NCBI GenBank assembly: GCA_021201315.1
Contig: JAJQFG010000135.1
Location: 1-55,789 of the forward strand
Origin: Erysipelotrichaceae bacterium
Lineage (GTDB): Bacteria > Bacillota_I > Bacilli_A > Erysipelotrichales > Coprobacillaceae
DNA: 55,789 nt
Reading direction: 5' to 3'
The notes beneath the pieces are model-generated. The model saw nothing but the letters and a program-made list of their open reading frames with translations, made no database searches and had not been told where the DNA came from. A program made the position numbers and the translations under genes. Positions 46,008-54,346 of the stretch are shown piece after piece (position 1 is the first letter of the stretch; every line of letters starts with the position of its first letter).

Positions 46008-47093
46008 ATGATGAAAAATTATATTTTTACATCAGAAAGTGTGACCGCAGGTCATCCAGATAAGATTTGTGATTATATTGCAGATAGTATTTTGGATGAA
46101 GCATTAACTTATGATTCAAATGCCAAAATGGCAGTAGAGGCAACTATTAAAGATGATTTAATTTTCATATATGGTGAAGCCAATACAACTGCTACACTAG
46201 ATTATAAATGTATTGCAGAGCGTTGTATGAAAGAAATTGGTTATAACGAAGAATATCGTGTTCTTACAAGAGTTTCTAAACAATCTATGGAAATCAATTA
46301 TGCTGTAGAGAAAAATCAAACAATATATGCTGGTGATCAAGGTATTATGTTCGGCTATGCGACTGATGAAACAGATACTTATATGCCAGCACCAATCTAT
46401 TATGCTAATAAATTAGCAAAAAAATTAGGCGATTTACAACATCAATCAGATCTACTTGGACCTGATGGCAAAACACAAGTAGGTGTTGAATACGAAAATG
46501 ATCAAGTTAAAAGAATTGATAGTATTGTAATATCTACTATGCATAAAGAGCATGTGACTACTGATGAATTAGAAAAATTAATCAAAAAGGAAGTAATCGA
46601 TCAAGTCATTCCTATTAATCTTATAGATGAAAATACAAAATTCTATATTAATCCAAGTGGCAGTTTTGTAGTTGGTGGAAGTTTTGGAGATTCTGGTACA
46701 ACAGGCAGAAAAATAGTATGTGATAGTTATGGTGGTATGGGGCGCATTGGTGGTGGATGTTTTTCTAGTAAGGATCCATCAAAAGTTGATCGTACGGGCG
46801 CTTATTATTGTCGTTATGTAGCTAAAAATATTGTGGCTAATGGATATGCAAAGAAGTGTGAAATACAAGTATCATATGCAATCGGGCAAGAAGACCCATT
46901 ATCTATTTATGTAAATACATTCAATACAGGAAATGAAGAAGAAATATATAAAATAATTAATAATAACTTTAGTTTTAGAGTTAATGATATGATTAATGAA
47001 TTGGATTTAAAAAAACCAATATATAAATATACTGCAGCTTATGGTCATTTCGGAAGAAATGAGTTTAGCTGGGAAAAGATAAAGGAGATTTAA
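46008..47093 (+). CDS. metK: Divergent S-adenosylmethionine synthetase
   Basis: The 361-residue protein is about 30 residues shorter than usual MetK. It keeps ESVTAGHPDKICDYIAD, the ATP loop YAGDQGIMFGYATDE and VGGSFGDSGTTGRKIV. The second phosphate block is GGGCFSSKDPSKVDRTGAYY where most MetK have GGGAFSGKDP. GGAGGG precedes the start; the next ATG is adjacent. The radical SAM gene starts two bases after its stop, so it may supply SAM to that enzyme. Housekeeping use is the alternative. Confidence 0.92.
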   Translation: MMKNYIFTSESVTAGHPDKICDYIADSILDEALTYDSNAKMAVEATIKDDLIFIYGEANTTATLDYKCIAERCMKEIGYNEEYRVLTRVSKQSMEINYAVEKNQTIYAGDQGIMFGYATDETDTYMPAPIYYANKLAKKLGDLQHQSDLLGPDGKTQVGVEYENDQVKRIDSIVISTMHKEHVTTDELEKLIKKEVIDQVIPINLIDENTKFYINPSGSFVVGGSFGDSGTTGRKIVCDSYGGMGRIGGGCFSSKDPSKVDRTGAYYCRYVAKNIVANGYAKKCEIQVSYAIGQEDPLSIYVNTFNTGNEEEIYKIINNNFSFRVNDMINELDLKKPIYKYTAAYGHFGRNEFSWEKIKEI

Positions 47094-47095
47094 TT

Positions 47096-48427
47096 ATGGG
47101 TATTAAAGATAAAGCAACATCAGTTGGTGTGAAACAAGTTTTAAAATATTTAGATAAGAATCCTCAGGATAATATTCCTAAGATTATTGATTGGTTAGAA
47201 AAAGCAGATGTAAACGGATCAATGGCATCACAATTACCAATTGTTAAAGAAAAATTAAATGATTCAGATAATAATTGGAATCAATTGGTTATGAGTTTAT
47301 ATACAGATATTGATAAAAATGTAAGAAATAAGTTGTTTGAAAACTTTTTAGTCAATTCACTTATGAAATGGAATAAACGTAGTAACGAAGTAAAAGAACA
47401 GTATGGATGTAATGTACCTTGGACTATATTATTAGATCCAACTAGTGCTTGTAATTTACATTGTACAGGATGCTGGGCTAGTGAATATGGAAATCGATTG
47501 AATTTAAGTTTTGATGAAATAGATGATATTATTAGTCAAGGAAAAGATTTGGGTATTTATATGTATATTTATACAGGTGGAGAACCAATGGTCAGAAAAG
47601 ATGATTTGATTAAGATTTGTGAGAAACATAATGATTGTGTTTTCTTAACTTTTACTAATGGTACTTTGATTGATGAAAAGTTTGCAGATGAAATGTTAAG
47701 AGTTAAAAACTTTGTACCTGCCATAAGCATCGAAGGTAATGAAGAAGTCACTGATGCAAGACGCGGTAAAGGTACTTATCAAAAAGTTATTAAAGCAATG
47801 AAACTATTAAAGGATAAGAAGTTGCCATTTGGCGTTTCTTGTTGTTATACAAGTATTAATGCTGATTCTATCAGTAGTGAAGAATTTATAGATCAATTAA
47901 TTGATTTTGGAGCAAAATTTGCTTGGTTCTTCCATTATATGCCAGTAGGCAATGATGCAGTAAAAGATTTATTACCTAACCCAACACAAAGAGAAATGAT
48001 TTATCATAGAATTAGAGATTATAGAAATACAAAAGCTTTATTTACTATGGACTTCCAAAATGATGCTGAATATGTAGGTGGATGTGTTGCTGGCGGACGT
48101 TATTATTTCCATATTAATCCTAATGGTGATATGGAACCTTGTGTATTTATTCATTATTCAGATAGTAACATTAGGAAGAATACTCTATTAGAAGCATTAT
48201 GCAATCCATTATTCATGGCATATAAAGAAGGTCAACCATTTAATGATAACATGTTAAGACCTTGTCCAATGTTAGAAAATCCTGAAAAATTAAGAAAAAT
48301 GGTATATGATTCAAATGCTAAATCAACAGATATGGAATCAGTTGAACCTGTTGATCATTTATGTGATAAATGTGAAGATTATGCTAAAAATTGGCAGGTC
48401 AAAGCTGATGAACTTTGGAATAAATAA
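47096..48427 (+). CDS. Radical SAM protein with SPASM-like C-terminus
   Basis: A 443-residue radical SAM enzyme. The cluster motif is SACNLHCTGCWASEYG (CxxxCxxC, about residue 120), followed by YTGGEPMVR. The C-terminal part has several further Cys (GGCVAGGRYYF, MEPCVF, RPCPM, LCDKCEDYA) that could hold auxiliary clusters as in SPASM proteins. About 110 residues precede the core and look like a dedicated helical domain (GVKQVLKYLDKNPQDNIPK). It is directly coupled to metK. Its substrate is unknown; lipid- or peptide-modifying radical SAM enzymes are possible. Confidence 0.88.
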   Translation: MGIKDKATSVGVKQVLKYLDKNPQDNIPKIIDWLEKADVNGSMASQLPIVKEKLNDSDNNWNQLVMSLYTDIDKNVRNKLFENFLVNSLMKWNKRSNEVKEQYGCNVPWTILLDPTSACNLHCTGCWASEYGNRLNLSFDEIDDIISQGKDLGIYMYIYTGGEPMVRKDDLIKICEKHNDCVFLTFTNGTLIDEKFADEMLRVKNFVPAISIEGNEEVTDARRGKGTYQKVIKAMKLLKDKKLPFGVSCCYTSINADSISSEEFIDQLIDFGAKFAWFFHYMPVGNDAVKDLLPNPTQREMIYHRIRDYRNTKALFTMDFQNDAEYVGGCVAGGRYYFHINPNGDMEPCVFIHYSDSNIRKNTLLEALCNPLFMAYKEGQPFNDNMLRPCPMLENPEKLRKMVYDSNAKSTDMESVEPVDHLCDKCEDYAKNWQVKADELWNK

Positions 48428-48428
48428 G

Positions 48429-48460
48429 CCCACCCTTTTCCCTCCGGTCACAGTGGTGGG
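48429..48460 (+). other. GC-rich hairpin with a CCCTCC loop in the 3' UTR
   Basis: CCCACC (48429-48434) pairs with GGTGGG (48455-48460). The 20-nt loop contains CCCTCC (48440-48445), complementary to the GGAGG ribosome site. It lies between the radical SAM stop and the terminator and is far more GC-rich than its surroundings. Confidence 0.4.
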
Positions 48461-48469
48461 AAATTGTTA

Positions 48470-48496
48470 AAGGATCACAAACGTGATCCCTTTTTT
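48470..48496 (+). terminator. Terminator of metK-radical SAM
   Basis: GGATCAC (48472-48478), loop AAAC, GTGATCC (48483-48489), then CTTTTTT. Confidence 0.85.
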
Positions 48497-50440
48497 AATA
48501 GTTCGTTATAAGTACTTCTTTTGTAATAGCTGTTTTATCTTTAATATGGTAAGAAGCATTACTATATGTTTTAGATATATAATTGATATTATAGGAATTA
48601 TCTAAACACCAATTAATAAGCAGTTCATGTGTTTGTCCCTTATGTTCTATCACATTAGATAACGCAAATTTGATGCCTAAATTATCGCAGCGATTAAGAA
48701 ATTCTAATAAATCTTTTTCATCTTGTAATGTCCATCCACCATTTTCATTATAAGCAGCATCCCCTAAATAATAAGGTGGATCCAAATACAAGAAAGATTG
48801 ATACTGACTTATTTCTTCTATATCCATATCTCTAAAATTTTGACAAACAAAGTTGATATTATGAACATGCATTTTATCAATGAAAGTTGCTAATTTCTTA
48901 CGCAAACTAGCATTAAAATCTCTTTTACCTACTGGTAGATTAAACTCACCTTTATTATTAAAACGAATTTGATTATTAAAACCATATATAATCAACAATA
49001 AGAATAAATCATCTCTTGGCGAAAGATTGTAATCATTCTTAAGTCTACTATATGCTTCCTTATTATACTTACCTACACCATGACTACTATCACATTTATA
49101 ATAAGCATAACCATTTTGATACGTATCACTTAATCCATATTGGTCTATAAGTTGGTCTAAATGTTTGATTAAATCATAAGAATTTGATTGTTTAAGATAT
49201 TGTAGCAAGGATATAACATGTTCATCTATATCCACACATATAACATTATCACAATTCATATTAATACCAACATTAGCACCTCCACAAAAAACATCATAAA
49301 ACACATCTATACCTTCTGGAAATTTACTTACCAATTGAGGTAATATTTTATATTTACCGCCAGTAAAATTTAATGGTGATTTAATAAATTCATCAGTATT
49401 TATTAAATTCTTTGATGTATCTTTTTTACCTACAGTACATAAAAATAATCTTTCTTTATGATTCTCCAAATTTGTTTTACCTGTGGTATAAGCCCCATAT
49501 TCTTCTTCAAATATTTTAACTTCGCCTTTTGTCTTCAATATTTCTAATATCTGTTTATCAGATATTTTAGCGTTTGAACGAGGATCTCCTTGTTTTCCCA
49601 TATTGTTATAAGATACTAAAATATATTTTGCATCAATATTTTCAATCAGTTCTTCATAAGCTAAAGGTGCTTTAGATGAACAATATACACTTTTAAGATG
49701 CTTTCTATCCATCTTTTTGGCAACACCTTTAACTTCTGGCTTCATATTTAATGCAACATTTTCCAAGAAATGATAAGCATCACAAAACTGTCTAGAATTA
49801 TATGGTGGATCAATATATACTAAATCTGCTTTAACATTTTTAACTAATTCATTAGCATCCATTTTATATATTTGATTATTTTTATTATATGAATCTTCTT
49901 CTAAATTAGGAAATGATAAAATAAGTTGATGGTTCAAATCACCGTTTTTACGATAAGCATCATAGTGTCCAACAGTATTCGCTATTCTATCAATTGCGTA
50001 TATTAAGCTACATATAAGAATATTTTTTCTCTAAGGTTAATCAAATTATTATCATATAAACTATCTATATCATCTCTAATATAACCTACTTTAGACATAT
50101 TTTCTTTACTTAAATATGTATCAGCAAAATTCATAGAGTAATAATTATCTTCATTAGTACTTAAATTATTATAATTATCTATAAGATTCATTAACTTATC
50201 TCTATCTACTTCTTCATCATCAAAAAAAGTATAATAAGCTACCTCGTTGGTTGTTAGAGTATCATTCACAATAATATCATAATCCCTATTAAAACTATAA
50301 CCAACAACTCCAGTTCCAGCAAACAAATCACATACACTAGTAATATCCTGACAATGATTATCCACAACCTTATGAATAAAATCAATAAGTTTATATTTAC
50401 TTCCTAAATATCTACGATTATTAATACTAAACTCTTTCAT
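48495..50440 (-). pseudogene. FokI-like double-domain adenine methyltransferase, broken at an A6 tract
   Basis: The coding strand has an N-terminal part (50440 down to about 50023) with RRYLGSKYKLIDFIHK, CDLFAGTGVVGYSFN (motif I) and no motif IV. The next frame (down to 48495) continues it with NTVGHYDAYRKNGD, then VYIDPPYNSRQF (motif IV of domain 1). A second full domain follows: NFTGGKYKILPQLVSKFP, FCGGANVGIN and FLYLDPPYYLG. Adding one A to the A6 at 50028-50023 rejoins them into about 648 residues, close to M.FokI (647), which also has two such domains. The present sequence stops six codons after the tract. The ATG at 50440 has GGAG seven bases upstream. No restriction gene is adjacent. 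Confidence 0.88.
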
Positions 50441-50480
50441 CTTATCACTCCATTTCCAAAATATGCATCTTACGCATCAT

Positions 50481-50489
50481 ATTATAACA
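50481..50489 (-). promoter_or_regulatory. Extended -10 promoter of the methyltransferase
   Basis: The minus strand has TGTTATAAT (50489-50481). An imperfect ATGC...GCAT palindrome lies just downstream. No clear -35. Confidence 0.5.
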
Positions 50490-50504
50490 TTTTATAAGCA
50501 TAAG

Positions 50505-50526
50505 AAAAAGCCCTTATGGGCTTTTT
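50505..50526 (-). terminator. Terminator of the 89-residue protein gene
   Basis: AAAAAGCCC (50505-50513), loop TTAT, GGGCTTTTT (50518-50526), giving U residues on the minus strand. It overlaps the stop codon. Confidence 0.85.
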
Positions 50527-50794
50527 AACTTAATTCTTGTATCAAATATTCTCCTTCAACAATACTTCTAAACTGTTTTGATATTTCATGATTTGTTTGT
50601 ATTCTAATGGATTTAAGTAATATTTCATGAAAATCAGAATCGATAATACCAACAGGATTATCTTGAATAATTTTAAGAATAATTAATAAATTATCATCTG
50701 ATATGATAACATCATGTTTAATACATAATTCTTTAAGACTTATAAGTGACAAGTTTTGTAGTTTTCTGTTTAATTCACTAATAGCTTTGAACAT
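50525..50794 (-). CDS. Small helical protein, unknown family
   Basis: An 89-residue, Leu/Ile-rich, all-helical-looking protein (SELNRKLQNLSLISLKEL at the start). The pattern is loosely like the DUF2624 (YqfT) family, but I am not confident. AGGAGG lies seven bases before the ATG inside a palindrome. It has its own terminator and lies upstream of the broken methyltransferase in the same direction. Confidence 0.6.
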   Translation of the reverse strand: MFKAISELNRKLQNLSLISLKELCIKHDVIISDDNLLIILKIIQDNPVGIIDSDFHEILLKSIRIQTNHEISKQFRSIVEGEYLIQELS

Positions 50795-50798
50795 ATAG

Positions 50799-50833
50799 AT
50801 ACCTCCTTATACAATAATTATATAAAGAGGTAT
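50799..50833 (-). promoter_or_regulatory. Palindrome overlapping -10 and SD of the 89-residue gene
   Basis: ATACCTCCTTATA (50799-50811) and TATAAAGAGGTAT (50821-50833) are inverted repeats with one mismatch, which is a G-U pair in RNA. The minus-strand TATAAT lies in the centre (50822-50817), and the AGGAGG of the next gene lies in one arm. Confidence 0.45.
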
Positions 50834-50871
50834 GTTAAGTTTCTATCAAATGAGATAAATATTGTATGAAA

Positions 50872-51519
50872 TTAAAGTTTAAATTTATGACCTCTTGAAT
50901 ACTTTTCAACCAGCAGAAATTGTGAAGCATCATAAGGTTTCATAAAAATATCTTTGTTGTGTTTTAACCATTTATCTGTTTCCTTATTTTTGTTCAAAAA
51001 TATAATTAAACCTGTTTGAAAGTATATTCTACCATAATGAACAACATGCAAATAAAGATATGCATCATCTAGTTGTCCAAATGCTCCTAATCCTCTATCA
51101 ACCAAATTGATTTGCTCATGCGTAAAAACATTCTCTACACATGTGATTGCTTTCATATCATCTCTATATACAACTTCATACATACCATGAGTAGAATCAA
51201 TCATGGCTTTTATCATTTTTAATTTTTCAGCTTTTCTTATGCGTGTATGTTCTTGTAGATATTCAATTTTTGATTGAATTCCTGATATCTGCGGATATAT
51301 AAGAAACTCACCATATATTTTTGAATGTTGTGGATCATAAAAATCAAAATCTATATTTCCACAATTTGAAGCTTTTACAATGTTTGTAAACATTGTATAA
51401 TCCTCTTCATCAAAAGAAAGATTCATTTTATCATAAAGTTCCTGATGTATTTTTCTAGCTTCCATATATTTTTTAACATGGGGTTGTTTCATTTGCATTT
51501 GATTGAGCATACCCATCAT
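50872..51519 (-). CDS. Protein of unknown family, paralogue 1
   Basis: A 215-residue soluble protein with no recognised domain. It starts with a short Gln/Met-rich helix, then KKYMEARKIHQELYDKMNLS, and ends DKWLKHNKDIFMKPYDASQFLLVEKY. It is a diverged paralogue of the protein at 51600-52310: the blocks EARKIHQE, GEFLIYP, GMYEVVYRDDMKAIT and FQTGLIIFL match in order. The start has only a weak SD (GGATTATTATAGT), so it may be read with its upstream partner. Confidence 0.7.
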   Translation of the reverse strand: MMGMLNQMQMKQPHVKKYMEARKIHQELYDKMNLSFDEEDYTMFTNIVKASNCGNIDFDFYDPQHSKIYGEFLIYPQISGIQSKIEYLQEHTRIRKAEKLKMIKAMIDSTHGMYEVVYRDDMKAITCVENVFTHEQINLVDRGLGAFGQLDDAYLYLHVVHYGRIYFQTGLIIFLNKNKETDKWLKHNKDIFMKPYDASQFLLVEKYSRGHKFKL

Positions 51520-51599
51520 ACTATAATAATCCGTTTTAAATCTCCTATCTTATTACTCTTCTTAATGTTTCTTTACTTATATAAATATATATTATTTGT

Positions 51600-52310
51600 C
51601 TATTCCTTATTTCCTAACAAATGTTCATCTACAACATGACGTTCTTCATGAATACCATCCCCACGATTACGATAATGTTTTTCAACAAATAATAATTGAT
51701 CAATATCATATGGTTTCGTAAAAATATTCTTACTTTGTTTTAACCATTTAGTGGTTGATTTATTGATTTTAAAAAACATACATAAACCTGTTTGAAAATA
51801 AATATCATGATAATAAATAATATGCAAATAAATATATATTTTTTTATCTTGATCTAAAGCACCAAAGTTCATATCTGTTAATGTTGTTCTTTCATGTGTA
51901 TAAATATTTTCTACTGTTGTCAACGCATTAAGATCATTTCTACCAACAATTTTATACATTCCATAAATGGAATGAAGCATTGCTTCTAACATATCTTTTT
52001 GTTCAGGTGATTCTAATAAATTATTAATTTTATAATATTCGCACTTGCTTTGAACAGCTTCATGTTGAGGATAAATAAGTACTTCACCATATATATTTTC
52101 ATCATGACTATTAGAAATATTAAATCTCATGTTTTGATATCGTGATAAATATATAATATCAGAAAACATGCGAGCATGTTCTTTATTATAGGTAACATCC
52201 ATTAAATCATACATTTCCTGATGTATTTTTCTTGCTTGCAAGTATTCTTGTACATTTTGTTGTTTTAATTGTTCTTGATTTAATATATTAAGTCTTGTTC
52301 TAATGTCCAT
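51600..52310 (-). CDS. Protein of unknown family, paralogue 2
   Basis: A 236-residue soluble protein with QARKIHQEMYDLMDVT, GEVLIYPQH, GMYKIVGRNDLNALT, FQTGLCMFFKINKSTTKWLK and KNIFTKPYDIDQLLFVEKHY, all matching paralogue 1. It has a longer polar tail. AAGGTGG lies six bases before the ATG. The start overlaps the GH32 gene end by 11 bases, so it is the last gene behind the sucrose hydrolase. No function can be assigned. Confidence 0.72.
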   Translation of the reverse strand: MDIRTRLNILNQEQLKQQNVQEYLQARKIHQEMYDLMDVTYNKEHARMFSDIIYLSRYQNMRFNISNSHDENIYGEVLIYPQHEAVQSKCEYYKINNLLESPEQKDMLEAMLHSIYGMYKIVGRNDLNALTTVENIYTHERTTLTDMNFGALDQDKKIYIYLHIIYYHDIYFQTGLCMFFKINKSTTKWLKQSKNIFTKPYDIDQLLFVEKHYRNRGDGIHEERHVVDEHLLGNKE

Positions 52311-53622
52311 CTTGTTCCACCTTTATTGTATAAGTTGCACTACATTCAAATTCATCATTTAGTTCATAAACGATTTGTGAGAATACATAATAACCATTAT
52401 TAATATAGATTTCAAAAATATGTTGATCATAATAGATATCTAAATCAAAGTGATCTAATGGTGGTGTATACGTAATATTACATACTTGATCATGTTGAAT
52501 AGATACGTTTTCTCTATTGGCATATAAACAATTGTCTTGAATATAGAGTTTTAAACCACCTAAATTGATTCTTTCATTATTTTTTAATGATACCTGCATT
52601 TTAAATGGTTGATTAAAATTAATAGTTTTTACTTCTTTTGTAAATAATTGTTCAATATGAGGATGCACATTTTGATAAATATGCTTATCCTTAGTTGATA
52701 AAATACGTGGATATGTGAATAAACCACACCAATTTTCACCTTTTGCAGGTATACGCATTCTTAACCAACCAAACATAATACGATTTCCATATTCATCAAT
52801 AAATGTTTGGGGTGCATAGAAATCTAAGCCATAATCTAAATACATATAATTATCTAATTTGGTAAGTGTACATGTATCTTCATTAAAATCAACTGGCATA
52901 ATGACAGCATTGCTGTTAGGTTCTGGTGGCAGATTGATATGTTCTGGAGAAAAGATTAAATAATATTGATTATCAAGTTTAAATAAGTCAGGACATTCCC
53001 ACATATCACCTATGGTTTCATCCACAAATTTATTTTGATATTCAAAATGTAAACCATCACTACTCTTATAGAATAAAACTTCTCCATTATATTTATGATT
53101 ACCTAATACCTTAGATCCAATAATCATATAAAGATTTCCATTATCGCCAAGCCAAACTTTTGGATCTCTCGCATGTCTAATATCACCAATTTGTGGATCG
53201 ACAATGACATCTACAACCTTATATTTATGATCTTTATTATCAAAGGTATAACCATCTTCAGATATCACTAAAGATTGTGATGAAATCAAATCATCATCGC
53301 TATATTGTATATGTACAAAGTTTGGATTTTCTTTAGCATATCTAATAGATGTATAGTATAAATACATTTTATGATTATATTCTACAGCACTTCCAGAAAA
53401 ACAACCATTGCGATCATAATCCTTTGATGGATATAAAGCAATTGGTAAATATTCAAAATGAACTAAATCTTGACTAACAGCATGTCCCCAATGCATTGTT
53501 CCCCATTCACAAGTATAAGGAAAATATTGATAAAAGATATGATATTGACCTTGAAAATAAATAAGACCATTAGGATCATTCATCCAATTTCTCTCTGGTG
53601 TAAAGTGTAATTTAGGTTTCAT
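52300..53622 (-). CDS. GH32 sucrose-6-phosphate hydrolase / fructanase
   Basis: The 440-residue GH32 enzyme splits fructose from sucrose, sucrose-6-phosphate or fructans. The nucleophile Asp is in ERNWMNDPNGL (Asp16), the transition-state stabiliser in HARDPKVWLG, and the acid/base Glu in MWECPDLFKL. A C-terminal beta-sandwich of about 140 residues follows the propeller. There is no signal peptide, so it is likely intracellular and prefers a phosphorylated disaccharide. The ATG at 53622 has AGGAGG five bases upstream. No sucrose PTS gene is adjacent. Confidence 0.93.
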   Translation of the reverse strand: MKPKLHFTPERNWMNDPNGLIYFQGQYHIFYQYFPYTCEWGTMHWGHAVSQDLVHFEYLPIALYPSKDYDRNGCFSGSAVEYNHKMYLYYTSIRYAKENPNFVHIQYSDDDLISSQSLVISEDGYTFDNKDHKYKVVDVIVDPQIGDIRHARDPKVWLGDNGNLYMIIGSKVLGNHKYNGEVLFYKSSDGLHFEYQNKFVDETIGDMWECPDLFKLDNQYYLIFSPEHINLPPEPNSNAVIMPVDFNEDTCTLTKLDNYMYLDYGLDFYAPQTFIDEYGNRIMFGWLRMRIPAKGENWCGLFTYPRILSTKDKHIYQNVHPHIEQLFTKEVKTINFNQPFKMQVSLKNNERINLGGLKLYIQDNCLYANRENVSIQHDQVCNITYTPPLDHFDLDIYYDQHIFEIYINNGYYVFSQIVYELNDEFECSATYTIKVEQDGH

Positions 53623-53634
53623 AGCTTCCTCCTT

Positions 53635-53665
53635 TAAAAGAAAAGATGTTTCATTTAGAAACATC
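53635..53665 (-). terminator. Terminator between HAD and GH32 genes
   Basis: GATGTTTC (53645-53652), loop ATTTA, GAAACATC (53658-53665), then U-rich on the minus strand. It overlaps the HAD stop, so GH32 may depend partly on read-through. Confidence 0.65.
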
Positions 53666-54307
53666 CTCTAAATAATCAATAACATCTAATAATGAATCAT
53701 AGATATGTATTGGTAGCTTTGCATATTCCTCTTCTGGATATTTCATATCTGGTATACAAATACAATCAATATCACCATTATGAGCAGCTAATACTCCTGC
53801 TTCACTATCTTCTAAGACAATTGCTTCTTCTTTAGATACACCTAACTTTTCACATGCTGTTAAAAATATTTCAGGATTAGGCTTACCATGAGTAACTTCA
53901 TCACCACAAATACTATCATCAAAATATTCTGTAATTTGAGCATTTGCTAAAATCTCATCCACTCTAGATCTAGCACTAGAAGTAGCAACTATTGTTTTAT
54001 AATTATTATCTTTTAAATATTTTAATAATTCATCTAATCCTTTTTTCTTAGGCACATGTTTTCTTAAAGTATCATCTAACATCACATGACAATCATCCCA
54101 TACTTCAACCATTGGAAAATCTTCACCATAATGATCAATAAAAACCTGACAAATACCTGGTTTCTTTTTACCTAAACATTGTGTATATAATTCTTCTGTA
54201 AAATCATCATGTCCTAATTCATGTAATTTTTCTACATAGCAATTATAAGTCGTACGTTCACTATCAATCATCAAACCATCCATATCAAATATTACTGCCT
54301 TTTTCAT
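53651..54307 (-). CDS. HAD-IA hydrolase, beta-phosphoglucomutase-like
   Basis: A 218-residue HAD-IA protein. It has VIFDMDGLMIDSE (nucleophile), IVATSSARSRVDEIL and HGKPNPEIFLTACEKLG, then VLEDSEAGVLAAHNG, a set usual in beta-PGM and related sugar phosphatases. The cap lies between. GGAGG precedes the ATG. It is next to the GH32 gene, so a sugar-phosphate role is plausible. Confidence 0.9.
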   Translation of the reverse strand: MKKAVIFDMDGLMIDSERTTYNCYVEKLHELGHDDFTEELYTQCLGKKKPGICQVFIDHYGEDFPMVEVWDDCHVMLDDTLRKHVPKKKGLDELLKYLKDNNYKTIVATSSARSRVDEILANAQITEYFDDSICGDEVTHGKPNPEIFLTACEKLGVSKEEAIVLEDSEAGVLAAHNGDIDCICIPDMKYPEEEYAKLPIHIYDSLLDVIDYLEDVSK

Positions 54308-54346
54308 AATCTAACCTCCATTAATATTATCTTATCAATTATTAGT

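Noticed and set aside
48495-49937. The second part of the methyltransferase as an independent gene
   Set aside because: It would begin with TTG inside a continuous protein that matches the upstream frame after one-base correction; no SD.
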